Source: DATJLY01 sp035532935 (GTDB lineage Bacteria > Pseudomonadota > Alphaproteobacteria > ATCC43930 > CGMCC-115725). From it: a stretch of 64,000 bases of DNA. Every line of letters starts with the position of its first letter. Position 1 is the first letter of the stretch. The notes under the pieces are model-generated. The model did not search any database. It saw only the letters and a list, made by a program, of their open reading frames with translations, and had not been told where the DNA came from. Below are positions 1 to 9,054 of this stretch, piece after piece. The DNA is taken from assembly GCA_035532935.1 (NCBI GenBank), contig DATKQE010000106.1:74810-138809 (forward strand), given 5' to 3'. The translations under genes and the position numbers were made by a program.

Positions 1-455
1 AAGCCGCCATCGGTGCTGAAGCCGTTGGCGCGATGGCCCTTCGAGGCGAAGCCGTAATTCAGGCACGAGGTGTACATGCCCTCGCGGCAGCGCGCGCAGC
101 GGCCGCAGCCGGCATGGACCTCGACCGCGATGCGATCGCCGATCTGGAATTCGTCGACCGTCGGGCCGAGCTTCACCACCGTGCCCATGTATTCGTGGCC
201 GATGGTGAAATTTCTGTTGAACGGGGATTCGCCCTCGACCATGGCCGGCAGGCCGTGCTTCATGATCTCGATGTCGGTGGCGCAGACCGCGATCGCGTCG
301 ATCCGGACCAGCACTTCCGCCCGGCCGGGCTCGGGCATGGGCTTCTCAACCAGCATCAGTTCGTCCGGCCCGCCGAGCACCCAGGCCTTCATCGTCCCGG
401 GGATCGGAAATTCGTTGCTGCGCGTGGCCCTATCGGCCGGACCGGCTGTCGACAT
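1..455 (-). CDS. Zinc-dependent alcohol dehydrogenase, N-terminal part (runs off the left edge)
   Basis: This is the N-terminal half of a medium-chain, GroES-fold dehydrogenase that oxidises an alcohol or reduces a carbonyl with NAD(P). From the ATG at 455, Cys58 (in VCATD) and His87-Glu88 (in GHEYMG) are the expected catalytic-zinc residues. Cys117, Cys120, Cys123 and Cys131 form the structural-zinc lobe. The Rossmann domain lies beyond the window. An AGGGAG ribosome site sits about 8 bases before this ATG; Met22 is a less likely start. It diverges from the VOC/RraA pair. The VCATDIEI stretch also occurs in the dehydrogenase half of the fusion protein at 54423-56354, so the two belong to related subfamilies. 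The substrate is unknown. Confidence 0.9.
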   Translation of the reverse strand, partial: MSTAGPADRATRSNEFPIPGTMKAWVLGGPDELMLVEKPMPEPGRAEVLVRIDAIAVCATDIEIMKHGLPAMVEGESPFNRNFTIGHEYMGTVVKLGPTVDEFQIGDRIAVEVHAGCGRCARCREGMYTSCLNYGFASKGHRANGFSTDGG

Positions 456-628
456 GGTCGGGACTCCCTGCAATCCGCCGCAGCCTGCGCGCGGCCGGAC
501 GGCGATTCCGTTGTAGCGGTTTTGCGATGGGGAATCACCAGGACAATCGCCGCCGCGGCGCCGTGGGCTTCACACGCCCGACCGGCTGACGTATCATCTT
601 TGCCTTGTGGCTACCGGAGGAGATGCGG

Positions 629-1294
629 ATGGACAAGCATGACGCGGGCACGGGCGCTTTCGCGTCCGCCGCCATGCCGGTCGCGGAGCTCGCCTTCTGC
701 TCGGAGCTCGAGGCGACGCCGACCGCCCGGGTGCCCGATCTTGCCGACGACGTGGTGCGGCCGGCCTATCTCGCGCATATCGTCTTCCTCACCAACCGCA
801 TCGACGACATGCGCCAATGGTGGCGCGCGGTGCTGGGCGGGGCCGCGATGATGTCGGGAAAGGAGATGGAATTCATCACCTTCGACGACGAGCATCATCG
901 CGTCGCGATCTTCCGGCGCGACCGTCTGAAGGAGAAGTCGGCCGCCGCCGATACCACCGGCATGCACCATGTCGCCTTCACCTATGGGTCGCTGGCCGAC
1001 CTGGTCGCGACCTATCGGCGGCTCAAGGCGCGCGGCATCGTGCCGGTGCGCACCATTCATCACGGCATCACGGTCTCGAATTACTATCTCGATCCCGACA
1101 ACAATCGGGTCGAGTTGCAGGTGAACGCGTTCGCGACCAAGGACAAGCTCAACGCCTGGCTGGCGCTGCGCGGGTTCAATGACAACCCGATCGGCGTGCT
1201 GTTCGATTTCGCGGAGCTGGCCGATCGCCTCGATGCGGGCGAAGATCCCGAGATCCTGCACCAGCCGCTGGCTGCGGCAGCCGAACCGGCGTGA
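629..1294 (+). CDS. VOC-family protein, possibly a single-domain extradiol dioxygenase
   Basis: A 221-residue protein of the vicinal oxygen chelate superfamily, which includes extradiol ring-cleavage dioxygenases and glyoxalases. The expected metal triad is visible: His50 in AHIVF, a His in the HHVAF motif, and the Glu of RVELQV. The start at 629 is chosen because GGAGG at 616-620 lies 8 bases upstream; the ATG at 623 is too close to it. The stop overlaps the GTG start of the RraA-like gene, so the two are probably translationally coupled. Coupling to an aldolase-like protein fits ring cleavage followed by carbon-carbon cleavage, but this is inferred from context. Confidence 0.8.
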   Translation: MDKHDAGTGAFASAAMPVAELAFCSELEATPTARVPDLADDVVRPAYLAHIVFLTNRIDDMRQWWRAVLGGAAMMSGKEMEFITFDDEHHRVAIFRRDRLKEKSAAADTTGMHHVAFTYGSLADLVATYRRLKARGIVPVRTIHHGITVSNYYLDPDNNRVELQVNAFATKDKLNAWLALRGFNDNPIGVLFDFAELADRLDAGEDPEILHQPLAAAAEPA

Positions 1295-2007
1295 ACACCG
1301 TGACGGCGCTCTTGAGCCCCGAGCTGTTGGCGGCGCTTGCCGCATTCGACACGCCCACGATCTGCAATGCGCTCGAGCTGGTCGCGCCGGCGCGGCGGGC
1401 GATGGGCTTCAACCGCAAGCCGTTGCTATCGCCCATTCCCGGCGTCAAGCCGGTGATCGGTTATGCGCGCACGGTGACGATCCGCTCGCGCGAGCCGCAT
1501 CCGCGCAGCAAGGAAGAGGCGCGCGCGACGCGCCTCAGTTATTACGAATACATCGGCCAATCGCCGCTGCCGAGCCTCTGCGTGATGCAGGATATCGACG
1601 GCCCCGACACCGGCTTCGGCTGCTTCTGGGGCGAGGTCCAGTCGAATCTGCACAAGGCCTTGGGCTGCATCGGCGTCGTCACCGACGGCGCAGTGCGCGA
1701 CATCGACGTCTGGGCCGCGGGGTTCTTCGTCCTGGCCGGATCGGTGATGCCCTCGCACGCCCATGTCGACATCGTCGAGTTCGGCGGCACGGTGAGCGTG
1801 GCCGGCATGATCGTCGCGTCCGACGACATCGTCCATGCCGACCGGCACGGCGCGGTGGTGATCCCGCGCGCTGCCGCGGCGGCGCTGCCGCAGGCGGCGA
1901 TGACCCTCGCCCGGCGCGAGAAGGTCGTGCTCGACGCTTGCGCGGCGCCCGGCTTCAAGGCCGCCGATCTCGCCGCCATCTTCGCCCGGATGGACGACAT
2001 CCACTGA
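1291..2007 (+). CDS. RraA-family protein (HMG/CHA aldolase-like)
   Basis: A 238-residue protein of the RraA fold. Members include 4-hydroxy-4-methyl-2-oxoglutarate/4-carboxy-4-hydroxy-2-oxoadipate aldolases, which release pyruvate or oxaloacetate at the end of protocatechuate-type pathways, and the RNase E inhibitor RraA. The family segment GCIGVVTDGAVRDID, with its Arg-Asp pair, is present near the middle. The GTG start lies inside the stop of the preceding VOC gene (GTGA overlap). A second GTG, three codons in, is also possible. In a catabolic neighbourhood an aldolase or decarboxylase role is more likely than RNase E control. The substrate is not predictable. Confidence 0.82.
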   Translation: MNTVTALLSPELLAALAAFDTPTICNALELVAPARRAMGFNRKPLLSPIPGVKPVIGYARTVTIRSREPHPRSKEEARATRLSYYEYIGQSPLPSLCVMQDIDGPDTGFGCFWGEVQSNLHKALGCIGVVTDGAVRDIDVWAAGFFVLAGSVMPSHAHVDIVEFGGTVSVAGMIVASDDIVHADRHGAVVIPRAAAAALPQAAMTLARREKVVLDACAAPGFKAADLAAIFARMDDIH

Positions 2008-2028
2008 GCCGGCTGGCGCCGCTTCGTT

Positions 2029-3264
2029 TCAGCCGAGCGGTCCCTGGAACACCGGACCGCGATAGGTATCGGAAAGCGGATCGAGTGCCTCGGGCCAGGC
2101 GTCGTTGTCGACCTTGCGGCGCAATTCCGCCGGCCGCGGCCGCCCGTCCCAGCCGATCTGCTCCATGTAATAATAGAGCTGGATCGCGTTGCCCTCGGGA
2201 TCGAGCGCAATGGCCGAAAAGTCGATGCCGGGAAAGAGCTCGGGCGGCAGATACTTGATGGTGACGCCGTGGTCCTTCAAGAACCGCACGGCATCGCGGA
2301 GCTGGTGGTAGCTTCCGACCTGCATGCCATAGGCCATGCAGATCGAATCCGACCGCAGTCCCAGTTCCGCGCGCAGCGCAAGCGGATAGAGCGCGATGGT
2401 GTGATGCTCGGTATTGGCGCGCAGGAACACCATACGATGGCCGCGCCATAGCACCTGTTCCGTCACGGTGAGGCCCATGACGTCGGCATAGAACCGCGCC
2501 GCTGCGTCGATATCGCGGGCGAAGAGGCGGATCGGACCGTTGCGGACGATGCGGAACGGGCGCGGCAACAGAGTCCCGGCCACATCATGGACGGGCGCAC
2601 CGAACGGGCGCTGGTGCATCCCCTGGCGCAGATCGAGCCCGCCCTCGATCGCCGCGAGCGCCATCGGAAAATCGGGGGCGGCCGCGCCGTCGAGCGGCGG
2701 CAGCGGATCGCCCCGGGGACAGATCGCCACCGGCTTGGACACGCCGTCCCAGCCGATCTGGTCCATCCCGTAATAGATCTCGTTCGAGATGTGATCCGCA
2801 TCGGTCACGGTGAAATTCCAGTTCGCGCCGCGCGCGTCGCGCCCGCCGGGCCGTGCGATCGAGACCTGCCGCTCGGTCAGCCAGCGCCTTCCCTCGGTGA
2901 CCTCGCGCAGGGTCGCGACCTGCCACGCCATGTGGCTGATCCAGGTCGTGCCCTCGCGCTTGGGCGCCGACGAGCCCGCAAACGCCCAATGCGGAAACAG
3001 CACGACCGAATGATGGTCGGCGCCGACGCGGAGGAAATAGCCGTTCGGGTCCTGACCGGTCGCGCTCGTCAAGCCGAACTGCTTGCCGAAATCGACCGTG
3101 TCGGTGACTGGCAGGCCGAGCAGGTCGCCGTAGAAATGTAGTGCCGGCTCCTGGTCCGCCACATTGAACCCGAAATGTCCGAGCCGCAGCACCCGGAATG
3201 GCCGGTCGAGACGAATGCCGCCGACGTCATAGGTTGCAGCGGCCGCTCCATGTACCATCGCCAT
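2029..3264 (-). CDS. Two-domain VOC protein, BphC-like extradiol dioxygenase with N-terminal metal site
   Basis: A 411-residue protein with two VOC modules, the architecture of type I extradiol dioxygenases such as BphC, which open catecholic rings next to the diol. Each module ends with the same MxQIGWDG tail, which shows internal duplication. The metal triad His30, His111 and Glu162 lies in the first module. The matching positions in the second module lack His, His and Glu (the Glu site is Gln in NAIQLYY). Classical BphC has its iron in the C-terminal module, so this arrangement is reversed. The ATG at 3264 follows GGAGG by about 6 bases. It lies 25 bases after the MetE-fold gene, probably in one operon. 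Confidence 0.83.
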   Translation of the reverse strand: MAMVHGAAAATYDVGGIRLDRPFRVLRLGHFGFNVADQEPALHFYGDLLGLPVTDTVDFGKQFGLTSATGQDPNGYFLRVGADHHSVVLFPHWAFAGSSAPKREGTTWISHMAWQVATLREVTEGRRWLTERQVSIARPGGRDARGANWNFTVTDADHISNEIYYGMDQIGWDGVSKPVAICPRGDPLPPLDGAAAPDFPMALAAIEGGLDLRQGMHQRPFGAPVHDVAGTLLPRPFRIVRNGPIRLFARDIDAAARFYADVMGLTVTEQVLWRGHRMVFLRANTEHHTIALYPLALRAELGLRSDSICMAYGMQVGSYHQLRDAVRFLKDHGVTIKYLPPELFPGIDFSAIALDPEGNAIQLYYYMEQIGWDGRPRPAELRRKVDNDAWPEALDPLSDTYRGPVFQGPLG

Positions 3265-3289
3265 CGCACGCCTCCTTCGACGCCTTGGC

Positions 3290-4348
3290 TTAGGAAACGA
3301 TTTCTGCGGCGCGCGCATGCGCGGCGAACAGCGCCGGCAGCCGCGCCGGATCGCCGCGCGCCATGCCGCATTCGGTGCCGACGCCGTCGACGCGCGCGTG
3401 ACGCCGTGCCGCGGCGAGGCGCGCGGCGTCGCCAGCGGCGTCATTGTAATGAACGAGGCCGAGATAGAGCTCGGTTTCGGCGCCCAGCTTCAACCGCTCG
3501 AGCGGCACGTAATAGGCGTCGTCGCTGCGGCCCTTGGGCACGGGCAGATGGAAGAACTGGATCGGCCGCTTGACCGCGCCGGCGATGGCGTTGGTCATCT
3601 CGACCATGAGGCCAGTGTCCTTGGGCTGAACCATGTGCTCGTCGGCGGGGCTGCCGTAGCACAGGTGATAGCCGAGCTCGATCCCGGGCGGCACGGCATC
3701 GCCGATGGTCTTCAGCACGTCGATGCACTCGGTCCGGAAGTCGACCGGCCCCCGCTCGTAATAGCCCTCCCACGCCAGCACCTCCTGGCACACGTCCCAC
3801 TGCACGGCGATGCGGTCGTTGGGCAGCGCGGCGGCGATCTTCGCGACCTCGCCGACGAAGTGCCGCGTCAGCGCCGGCAGCAGGCCCGGCCGGTCGGCCG
3901 GCACCATGTTATTGTAGGTCGGCGCGATCGGCGTCGGGATGCTGATCTGGAATTTTACCTTGGCGGGAATGACGCCGGCGCGCTGCAGGCGGTCGAACAC
4001 GCCCCAGGATTGGATCGCCATCTCGGCATAGCCGGTCTTGAAGGCGGCGGCATCGGGCTTGGCGCCCGGCTTGAGGCGCAGCCGTGGGATCTCGCGGATC
4101 ACCTTGCCGTCCCACTGCACGAATTTGAACGGCGGCACGTCCGTGGCGAATTCGATCGCCGGATTTTCTGCCAGCACATCCTGAAGGAACCGGATCCAGG
4201 TCTTGCGGATACCGGTTTCGCCATCGGGAACGCGGACGAGATGCTGCCCGAACGCCTGCGACGCGGTGCGGAACACGGTCTCGGCATCGGGCAGCGGAAC
4301 GCTTCCCACGAGATGCACGATCGGATGCTTGCTGCGGTCTGCGCACAT
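3290..4348 (-). CDS. MetE C-terminal-fold protein (cobalamin-independent methionine synthase-like)
   Basis: A 352-residue protein resembling the UROD/MetE superfamily. The likely zinc ligands of a MetE catalytic domain are visible: His and Cys in YHLCYG, and a second Cys in GTECGM near the C-terminus. The N-terminal half of true MetE is absent, so it is probably not a housekeeping methionine synthase. Relatives in catabolic loci include thiol-directed alkyl or methyl transferases. The start at 4348 is preceded by GGGAGGA with a spacing of about 8, better than the upstream ATG and GTG options. It precedes the two-domain dioxygenase by 25 bases. A second MetE-fold gene lies at 38733. The function remains uncertain. 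Confidence 0.68.
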   Translation of the reverse strand: MCADRSKHPIVHLVGSVPLPDAETVFRTASQAFGQHLVRVPDGETGIRKTWIRFLQDVLAENPAIEFATDVPPFKFVQWDGKVIREIPRLRLKPGAKPDAAAFKTGYAEMAIQSWGVFDRLQRAGVIPAKVKFQISIPTPIAPTYNNMVPADRPGLLPALTRHFVGEVAKIAAALPNDRIAVQWDVCQEVLAWEGYYERGPVDFRTECIDVLKTIGDAVPPGIELGYHLCYGSPADEHMVQPKDTGLMVEMTNAIAGAVKRPIQFFHLPVPKGRSDDAYYVPLERLKLGAETELYLGLVHYNDAAGDAARLAAARRHARVDGVGTECGMARGDPARLPALFAAHARAAEIVS

Positions 4349-4497
4349 GGCGTCGGTCCTCCCCATCGGTCCTTTGCCGTTCGGGGCCATTATACGCAGG
4401 AACCCCTCGATTGCCTCACCGTTGACGCGCGGGTCTTTCCCGGTCAGAAGCAAGGCGTGCCCGGATCGCGGCCGAGCAGCGAGGAGGTCTTCCGACC

Positions 4498-6183
4498 ATG
4501 AGCCAAACCGTCGCTCGCCTGTTGGCGGAAAGCCTGGAAGCGCATGCCGTCGACCAGGTCTTTTGCGTGCCGGGCGAGAGCTATGTCGGGCTGACCAGCG
4601 CGCTGATCGAACGGAATTCGATGCGCCTTGTCGTGTGCCGGCACGAATCCGGCGCCGGCTTCATGGCAGCGGCAGATGGGCGGCTGCGCAACCGCGCCGG
4701 CGTGGCAATGGTGTCGCGCGGGCCGGGACTGTCGAACGCGATGGTGGCGCTGCACTCCACCTATCACGATGCGACGCCGCTGGTGATGCTGATCGGCCAG
4801 GTCGAGCGCCGCGATTTCGGCCGCCTCGCCTTGCAGGAGCAGAACTATTCGCGCCTCCTGTCGGACGTGACCAAGCTGGTGATCGAGGTCAACGAGCCGG
4901 AACAGGCGTCGGAGGCCATCGCCCGCGCCTTCCACGTCGCCGAAAGCGGCACGCCCGGTCCGGTCGCCGTGATCCTGCCCGAGGATATCTTCGACGCGAC
5001 GACCGACGCCGCGCTCGATCTGCCGCGGTCGCGTGTGGCAGCGGCGCCGCGCGCCGAGGATCTCGATCGCCTGGTCGCGATGCTGGCACAGGCCGAGCGG
5101 CCGCTGGTACTGGTCGGCGGCGCGCTCCTCGCCGAGGCCGTCGCCGACAACGCGGTGTTCGCCGATCTCAACCGCTTTGCCGAGCAATGGGTGCTGCCGA
5201 TCGCGCCGACACATCGCCGGCCGCAACTCTTCGACGCGGCCCATCCCCATTACGGTGGCTATATGGGCATCCGCGTGCCGCCCGCGCAGATCGACGCGAT
5301 GAAGCGCGCCGATCTCATGGTCGCGCTGGGCGAGCGCATGACCGACACGGTGAGCCAGTCCTATGCCTTTCCCACCGCGCCGCAGCCGCAGCTCCCGTTC
5401 GTGCATGTCTGGCCCGATCCGATCGAGCTGGGCCGCGTGTGGCGGCCCGATCTCGGCATTCCCTGCGGCCCGCATGAGGTCGTGAAGGCGTTGCTCCGCT
5501 GCGGCGCCCCTCCCGACGCGGCGAAGCGCCGCCCGTGGGTGGACATGCTTCACGCCATCCATCGCAAGCTCCTGGAAAAGACGTGGGAGCCGACCGCGGA
5601 CGGCGTCAATTTCGCCGCTGTCATCTGCGCGGTCGACCGACATCTTGCCGCCGACGCGACCGTCACCTCCGATGCCGGGAATTTCTCGAGCTACATCCAC
5701 CGCTATATCGGCTTCCGCCAGGGGCAGGTGTTCCTATCCTCGGTCGTGGGCGCGATGGGCTCGGGCATGCCGATGGCGGTAGCGGCGGCGCTGCGGCGTC
5801 CGGGGACGCAGGTAGTGGCGTTCGTCGGCGACGGCGGCGCGCTCATGACCGGCAACGAGCTCGCCACCGCCTGCCAGTACGGCGCCAACCCGATCATGAT
5901 CGTCTCGGACAACCGCATGTACGGCACCATCGGGATGCATTCCTATATGCGCTATCCGGAGCGGCCGTTCATGGCAGGCACGCGGCTGACCAATCCCGAT
6001 TTCGCCGGCTGGGGCCGCTCGTTCGGCGCCGAGGGCATCACCATCCGCACCGAGTCCGAGGTCGAAGCCGGCATTGCCGCGGCCTTTGCGGTGAAGACCC
6101 GGCCGGTAGTCGTGCATTGCCTGACCTCGGCGATCCAGATGAGCGCCTGGCGCCGCTATACGCACGCCGCGACGCTGCCTTAG
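4498..6183 (+). CDS. Thiamine diphosphate-dependent enzyme, acetolactate synthase-like
   Basis: A 561-residue protein with the three-domain layout of acetolactate synthase, benzoylformate decarboxylase and related ThDP enzymes. The catalytic Glu lies in CRHESGAG near residue 50. The ThDP/Mg motif starts GDGGALMTGNE and ends about 30 residues later in VSDNR. The middle domain is an ordinary NAD/FAD-like domain. A GAGGAGG ribosome site precedes the ATG. The gene stands alone, divergent from the MetE-fold gene and convergent with the ABC permease, whose stop overlaps its own by four bases. In this context decarboxylation or carboligation of a 2-oxo acid is likelier than branched-chain synthesis. 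A second ThDP enzyme lies at 35774. Confidence 0.87.
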   Translation: MSQTVARLLAESLEAHAVDQVFCVPGESYVGLTSALIERNSMRLVVCRHESGAGFMAAADGRLRNRAGVAMVSRGPGLSNAMVALHSTYHDATPLVMLIGQVERRDFGRLALQEQNYSRLLSDVTKLVIEVNEPEQASEAIARAFHVAESGTPGPVAVILPEDIFDATTDAALDLPRSRVAAAPRAEDLDRLVAMLAQAERPLVLVGGALLAEAVADNAVFADLNRFAEQWVLPIAPTHRRPQLFDAAHPHYGGYMGIRVPPAQIDAMKRADLMVALGERMTDTVSQSYAFPTAPQPQLPFVHVWPDPIELGRVWRPDLGIPCGPHEVVKALLRCGAPPDAAKRRPWVDMLHAIHRKLLEKTWEPTADGVNFAAVICAVDRHLAADATVTSDAGNFSSYIHRYIGFRQGQVFLSSVVGAMGSGMPMAVAAALRRPGTQVVAFVGDGGALMTGNELATACQYGANPIMIVSDNRMYGTIGMHSYMRYPERPFMAGTRLTNPDFAGWGRSFGAEGITIRTESEVEAGIAAAFAVKTRPVVVHCLTSAIQMSAWRRYTHAATLP

Positions 6184-7925
6184 CGCGGCGTCGGCACGAT
6201 GCCGGTGCGGCGGGCGATGGTCCAGTAGAGCGCGAGAACGGGGATCATCAGCGCCAGCATCGTAACCGCGACCGCCGAGGCCTGGCCATAGGACGACGAC
6301 AGGACGAGGCTCCAGACGACCATCGCGAGCGGCTGATTGTCGGCCGTCGACAGCACGACCGGAAGCGTCAGCTCGCGGTAGGACAGGAGCGCGATCCAGA
6401 TCCAGGCATACATCATCGCTGGCGCGAGCAACGGCACGAGCACCGAGCGCAGGATTCCGGCCAGGCCCGCGCCGCTCATGGTCGCCGCCTCCTCGAGTTC
6501 GCGATGGATCTGAATGAGCGCGCCGTTGGTCATGCGCGTGCCGTAGCTGAGCATGGCGACGACATAGACCAGCACCAGGATCCAGATCGTGCCGTAGATC
6601 GGCAGCACGTGGCGCAGCACGAACAGCGCGAGAAGCCAGGCCGCGACGCTGAACACGATCGTCGGCACGGTATGCGGCAGGAACGCGAAGAAGTCGAAGA
6701 CGGCGCGGAAACGGAGACGCGAGCGCAGCACCACCCAGGACACGCACACGCTCAACGCCATCGTGATCGTCGGCACCAGCAGCATCAGTACCGCCGTGTT
6801 GCGCAGCCCGTTCGCCAAAAGCCCCTGCGGCAGGCCGCGGAAATTGCCGAGGGACAGGCTGGCGATGGCCGCCGCGCTCACCGGCTGCAGATAAGGCAAA
6901 CCCGCCGACCACAGCAGCGTCAGCACCGGCAGAAGCTCGCTGAACACGAAATAGGTCGCGACGAAACCGATCGCGAGCCAGCGATAGCGGCCGAGCCGGA
7001 CCAGCGCCGGACGGTACGCCTTGCCCGTGACCACGGCGTAGCGCGGCGCCCGCGCCTGCACCCGCCCGTACCACCAGCTGAACAGCACCGCGAGCGCCAC
7101 CATGAATACGCTCAGCGCCGCGACATCGCCGTATTCTGGGAGGCCGTCAGTCGGCATCACCTCGAGATAGACATAAGTGGAGAAAGTGAAGATGCGATTG
7201 GTCATGCCGAGGATCGCCGGCACGTCGAAGGCGGCAAAACCGATGGTGAACACATAGATGCAGGCGGCGAGCACGCCCGGCCAGGCAAGCGGCACCGTCA
7301 CGCGCCGAAGCGTCTGCCACAGATTGGCGCCGCCCATGCTCGCCGCCTCGTCGAGCGTCGGATCCATCGAGCGGAACACGACCGCGGTCATGATGAAGGT
7401 GACGGGCGTGAGGCTCAGCCCCTGGACGAGACCCATGCCGGGGAGCGTCGAGATATTGAACGGCGCCGATTTCAGGCCGAGCAGAGACTGGAGGGCGATG
7501 TTGATGAGTCCGATGCGCGGACTGAGCAGGAACAGCCAGCCGAGCGCAACCGAGAAGCCCGGAATCAACAGGGCGACAGTGAGAAGCGTGAAGACGATGT
7601 GCTTGCCGGGGAAATCGGTGCGTTCCACCAGCCACGCCATCGGCAGCGCCAGAACGAGCGCCACCGCCAAAGTGATGCCCGAGAACACGAACGTATTGGC
7701 GATGACGCGGTAGGTGAAGGGGTCGAGAAAGACCGCGCCGTAATGCGCGAAGCTGTAGAGGAGCCGGGCATCGCCGGGCGCGCCGGTCACGAAGCTGAGC
7801 CAGATGACGACGGCGAGCAGCACCGCGACGGTGACACTTGCCAGCGCGGCGACGCCGGCCATGACGCCGGGAAGCCATTCCCGCCCTCGCGTCGTCGCCA
7901 GCCGATCGGCAACGGTCGTCATCAA
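6180..7925 (-). CDS. ABC transporter permease, fused two-domain iron/2-aminoethylphosphonate type
   Basis: A 581-residue inner-membrane protein with two binding-protein-dependent permease domains in one chain, about twelve hydrophobic segments in all. This is the AfuB/FbpB/PhnV-like arrangement. It follows the periplasmic binding protein by 28 bases, so the two form an operon. The expected ATPase gene is absent from both sides: downstream lies a convergent ThDP gene and upstream a divergent HyuA. An unlinked or shared ATPase must energise it. Family members import ferric ions, spermidine, thiamine, phosphonates or small organic acids. Its place in a degradation island hints at an organic substrate, but this is inference. 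Confidence 0.88.
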   Translation of the reverse strand: MMTTVADRLATTRGREWLPGVMAGVAALASVTVAVLLAVVIWLSFVTGAPGDARLLYSFAHYGAVFLDPFTYRVIANTFVFSGITLAVALVLALPMAWLVERTDFPGKHIVFTLLTVALLIPGFSVALGWLFLLSPRIGLINIALQSLLGLKSAPFNISTLPGMGLVQGLSLTPVTFIMTAVVFRSMDPTLDEAASMGGANLWQTLRRVTVPLAWPGVLAACIYVFTIGFAAFDVPAILGMTNRIFTFSTYVYLEVMPTDGLPEYGDVAALSVFMVALAVLFSWWYGRVQARAPRYAVVTGKAYRPALVRLGRYRWLAIGFVATYFVFSELLPVLTLLWSAGLPYLQPVSAAAIASLSLGNFRGLPQGLLANGLRNTAVLMLLVPTITMALSVCVSWVVLRSRLRFRAVFDFFAFLPHTVPTIVFSVAAWLLALFVLRHVLPIYGTIWILVLVYVVAMLSYGTRMTNGALIQIHRELEEAATMSGAGLAGILRSVLVPLLAPAMMYAWIWIALLSYRELTLPVVLSTADNQPLAMVVWSLVLSSSYGQASAVAVTMLALMIPVLALYWTIARRTGIVPTPR

Positions 7926-7953
7926 AGCTTCCGCCCGTCGCCGCGGCGGTGCG

Positions 7954-9054
7954 TCACTTGTGCGCGATCTGCTCGATCAGCTTCTTGAGATCGCTCCCGA
8001 TGTTGTGCTGCGAACCCCACCAGGCGATGGTCACGTCCTGGAATTTAACGCCCTCTTTCTGCAGCTCTGTGACGCGCGCGTGGGTCTCGGTCTCGGGGTA
8101 GCTGTCAAGATCGGCGCCGTAGAGGTCGCGCCCGATCTTCTTCTGCCCCTCGGGGGTCGATGCATAGAGCGCGAACAGGATGCCGGCGTCGGGATGGGCG
8201 GCATTCTTGGGAATGCAAAGGTAGTTGTAGCGCCGCATCGCGGCGTCGTGGAGGATGACGTGGCCGAGAACACCGTGATAGCGCGCAAGATTCTGTTCGC
8301 TGCCCGAGCAATCGATGGCGAGCGCCGGTATCTCCCCCGAGGCGATGCGATCGGTGGCAGCGCAGGGGGCGAGCCCGCCCACTTGTGCCGATAATTTCTG
8401 CACGAAAGCGGCCGTCCGGGGATAGCCCCACATGCTGTCCGCGACCAGGACGTCGAACCCGGCCAAATAGGGCGTGGTGAAGAGCTTGCCCTTGTACTCG
8501 GGCTTCAGAAGGTCGGCCGTCGTGACCACCTTGCCGAATTCGGGCGCGGTGCGCTTGTTGTAGAGCACCCCCGGCAGCGCGGTGACGATGCGCAGCGCGC
8601 GTCCGCCGGCCTCGGCGAGCTCGGGCGTGATCCGCCCCGGCAGGAGCTGCGGCCAGTCGACCGCGCGGAACAGCCCGCGCTTCAGGAACGGATCGACCTG
8701 CACCGCCGTGCCGTTATAGACATCGGTCGACGCCTTCTGATCGGCCTGCATCTCGGTATAGAGCTTGGCCGCCATCGGCGCGAAGGACGGCCCGGGCGTG
8801 AAGGTCACATTGAGCGTCACGCCGAACAGTTTTTTGATACCGGCGGCGGCGACCCGTGACCCTTGGGTCCCGCCCATGATGTTCTCGGCATAAGACAGCG
8901 TGAGCGCACCTTCCTTCTTGGCGCCTTCGATCACCTGCTTCAACGCGGGCGATATCTCGGCGGCCGGCGCCCGCACCGGCAGGCCCATGAGGGCGAAAGC
9001 CACAGCGAGCGCGGCCGCCGCTCCGAGCGGCCGGTAGCGGCGATGGAAAATCAC
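7954..9054 (-). CDS. Periplasmic substrate-binding protein of an iron-type ABC transporter
   Basis: A 366-residue extracellular solute-binding protein of the family-1/6-like group (AfuA/PotD-like). A signal peptide is clear: basic residues after the start, a hydrophobic stretch of alternating Ala and Val, and an AxA-type cleavage site near residue 32 (APAAE). The mature part begins with the LKQVIEGAKKEGALTL pattern typical of this family. It is the first gene of a two-gene operon with the fused permease and diverges from hyuA across a 225-base gap. The ligand cannot be told from the sequence; iron and small carboxylates are both found in the family. Confidence 0.85.
   Translation of the reverse strand: MIFHRRYRPLGAAAALAVAFALMGLPVRAPAAEISPALKQVIEGAKKEGALTLSYAENIMGGTQGSRVAAAGIKKLFGVTLNVTFTPGPSFAPMAAKLYTEMQADQKASTDVYNGTAVQVDPFLKRGLFRAVDWPQLLPGRITPELAEAGGRALRIVTALPGVLYNKRTAPEFGKVVTTADLLKPEYKGKLFTTPYLAGFDVLVADSMWGYPRTAAFVQKLSAQVGGLAPCAATDRIASGEIPALAIDCSGSEQNLARYHGVLGHVILHDAAMRRYNYLCIPKNAAHPDAGILFALYASTPEGQKKIGRDLYGADLDSYPETETHARVTELQKEGVKFQDVTIAWWGSQHNIGSDLKKLIEQIAHK

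Noticed and set aside
3264..3444. N-terminal extension of the two-domain dioxygenase
   Set aside because: The extra residues are Arg/Pro-rich and overlap the end of the preceding MetE-fold gene. A good ribosome site decides for 3264.
5535..7988. A very long open frame on the plus strand (over 800 codons) across the ThDP and ABC permease genes
   Set aside because: It is antisense to a clear permease and overlaps a clear ThDP gene. It is Arg/His/Asp-rich without any family motif, as expected for shadow frames in GC-rich DNA.
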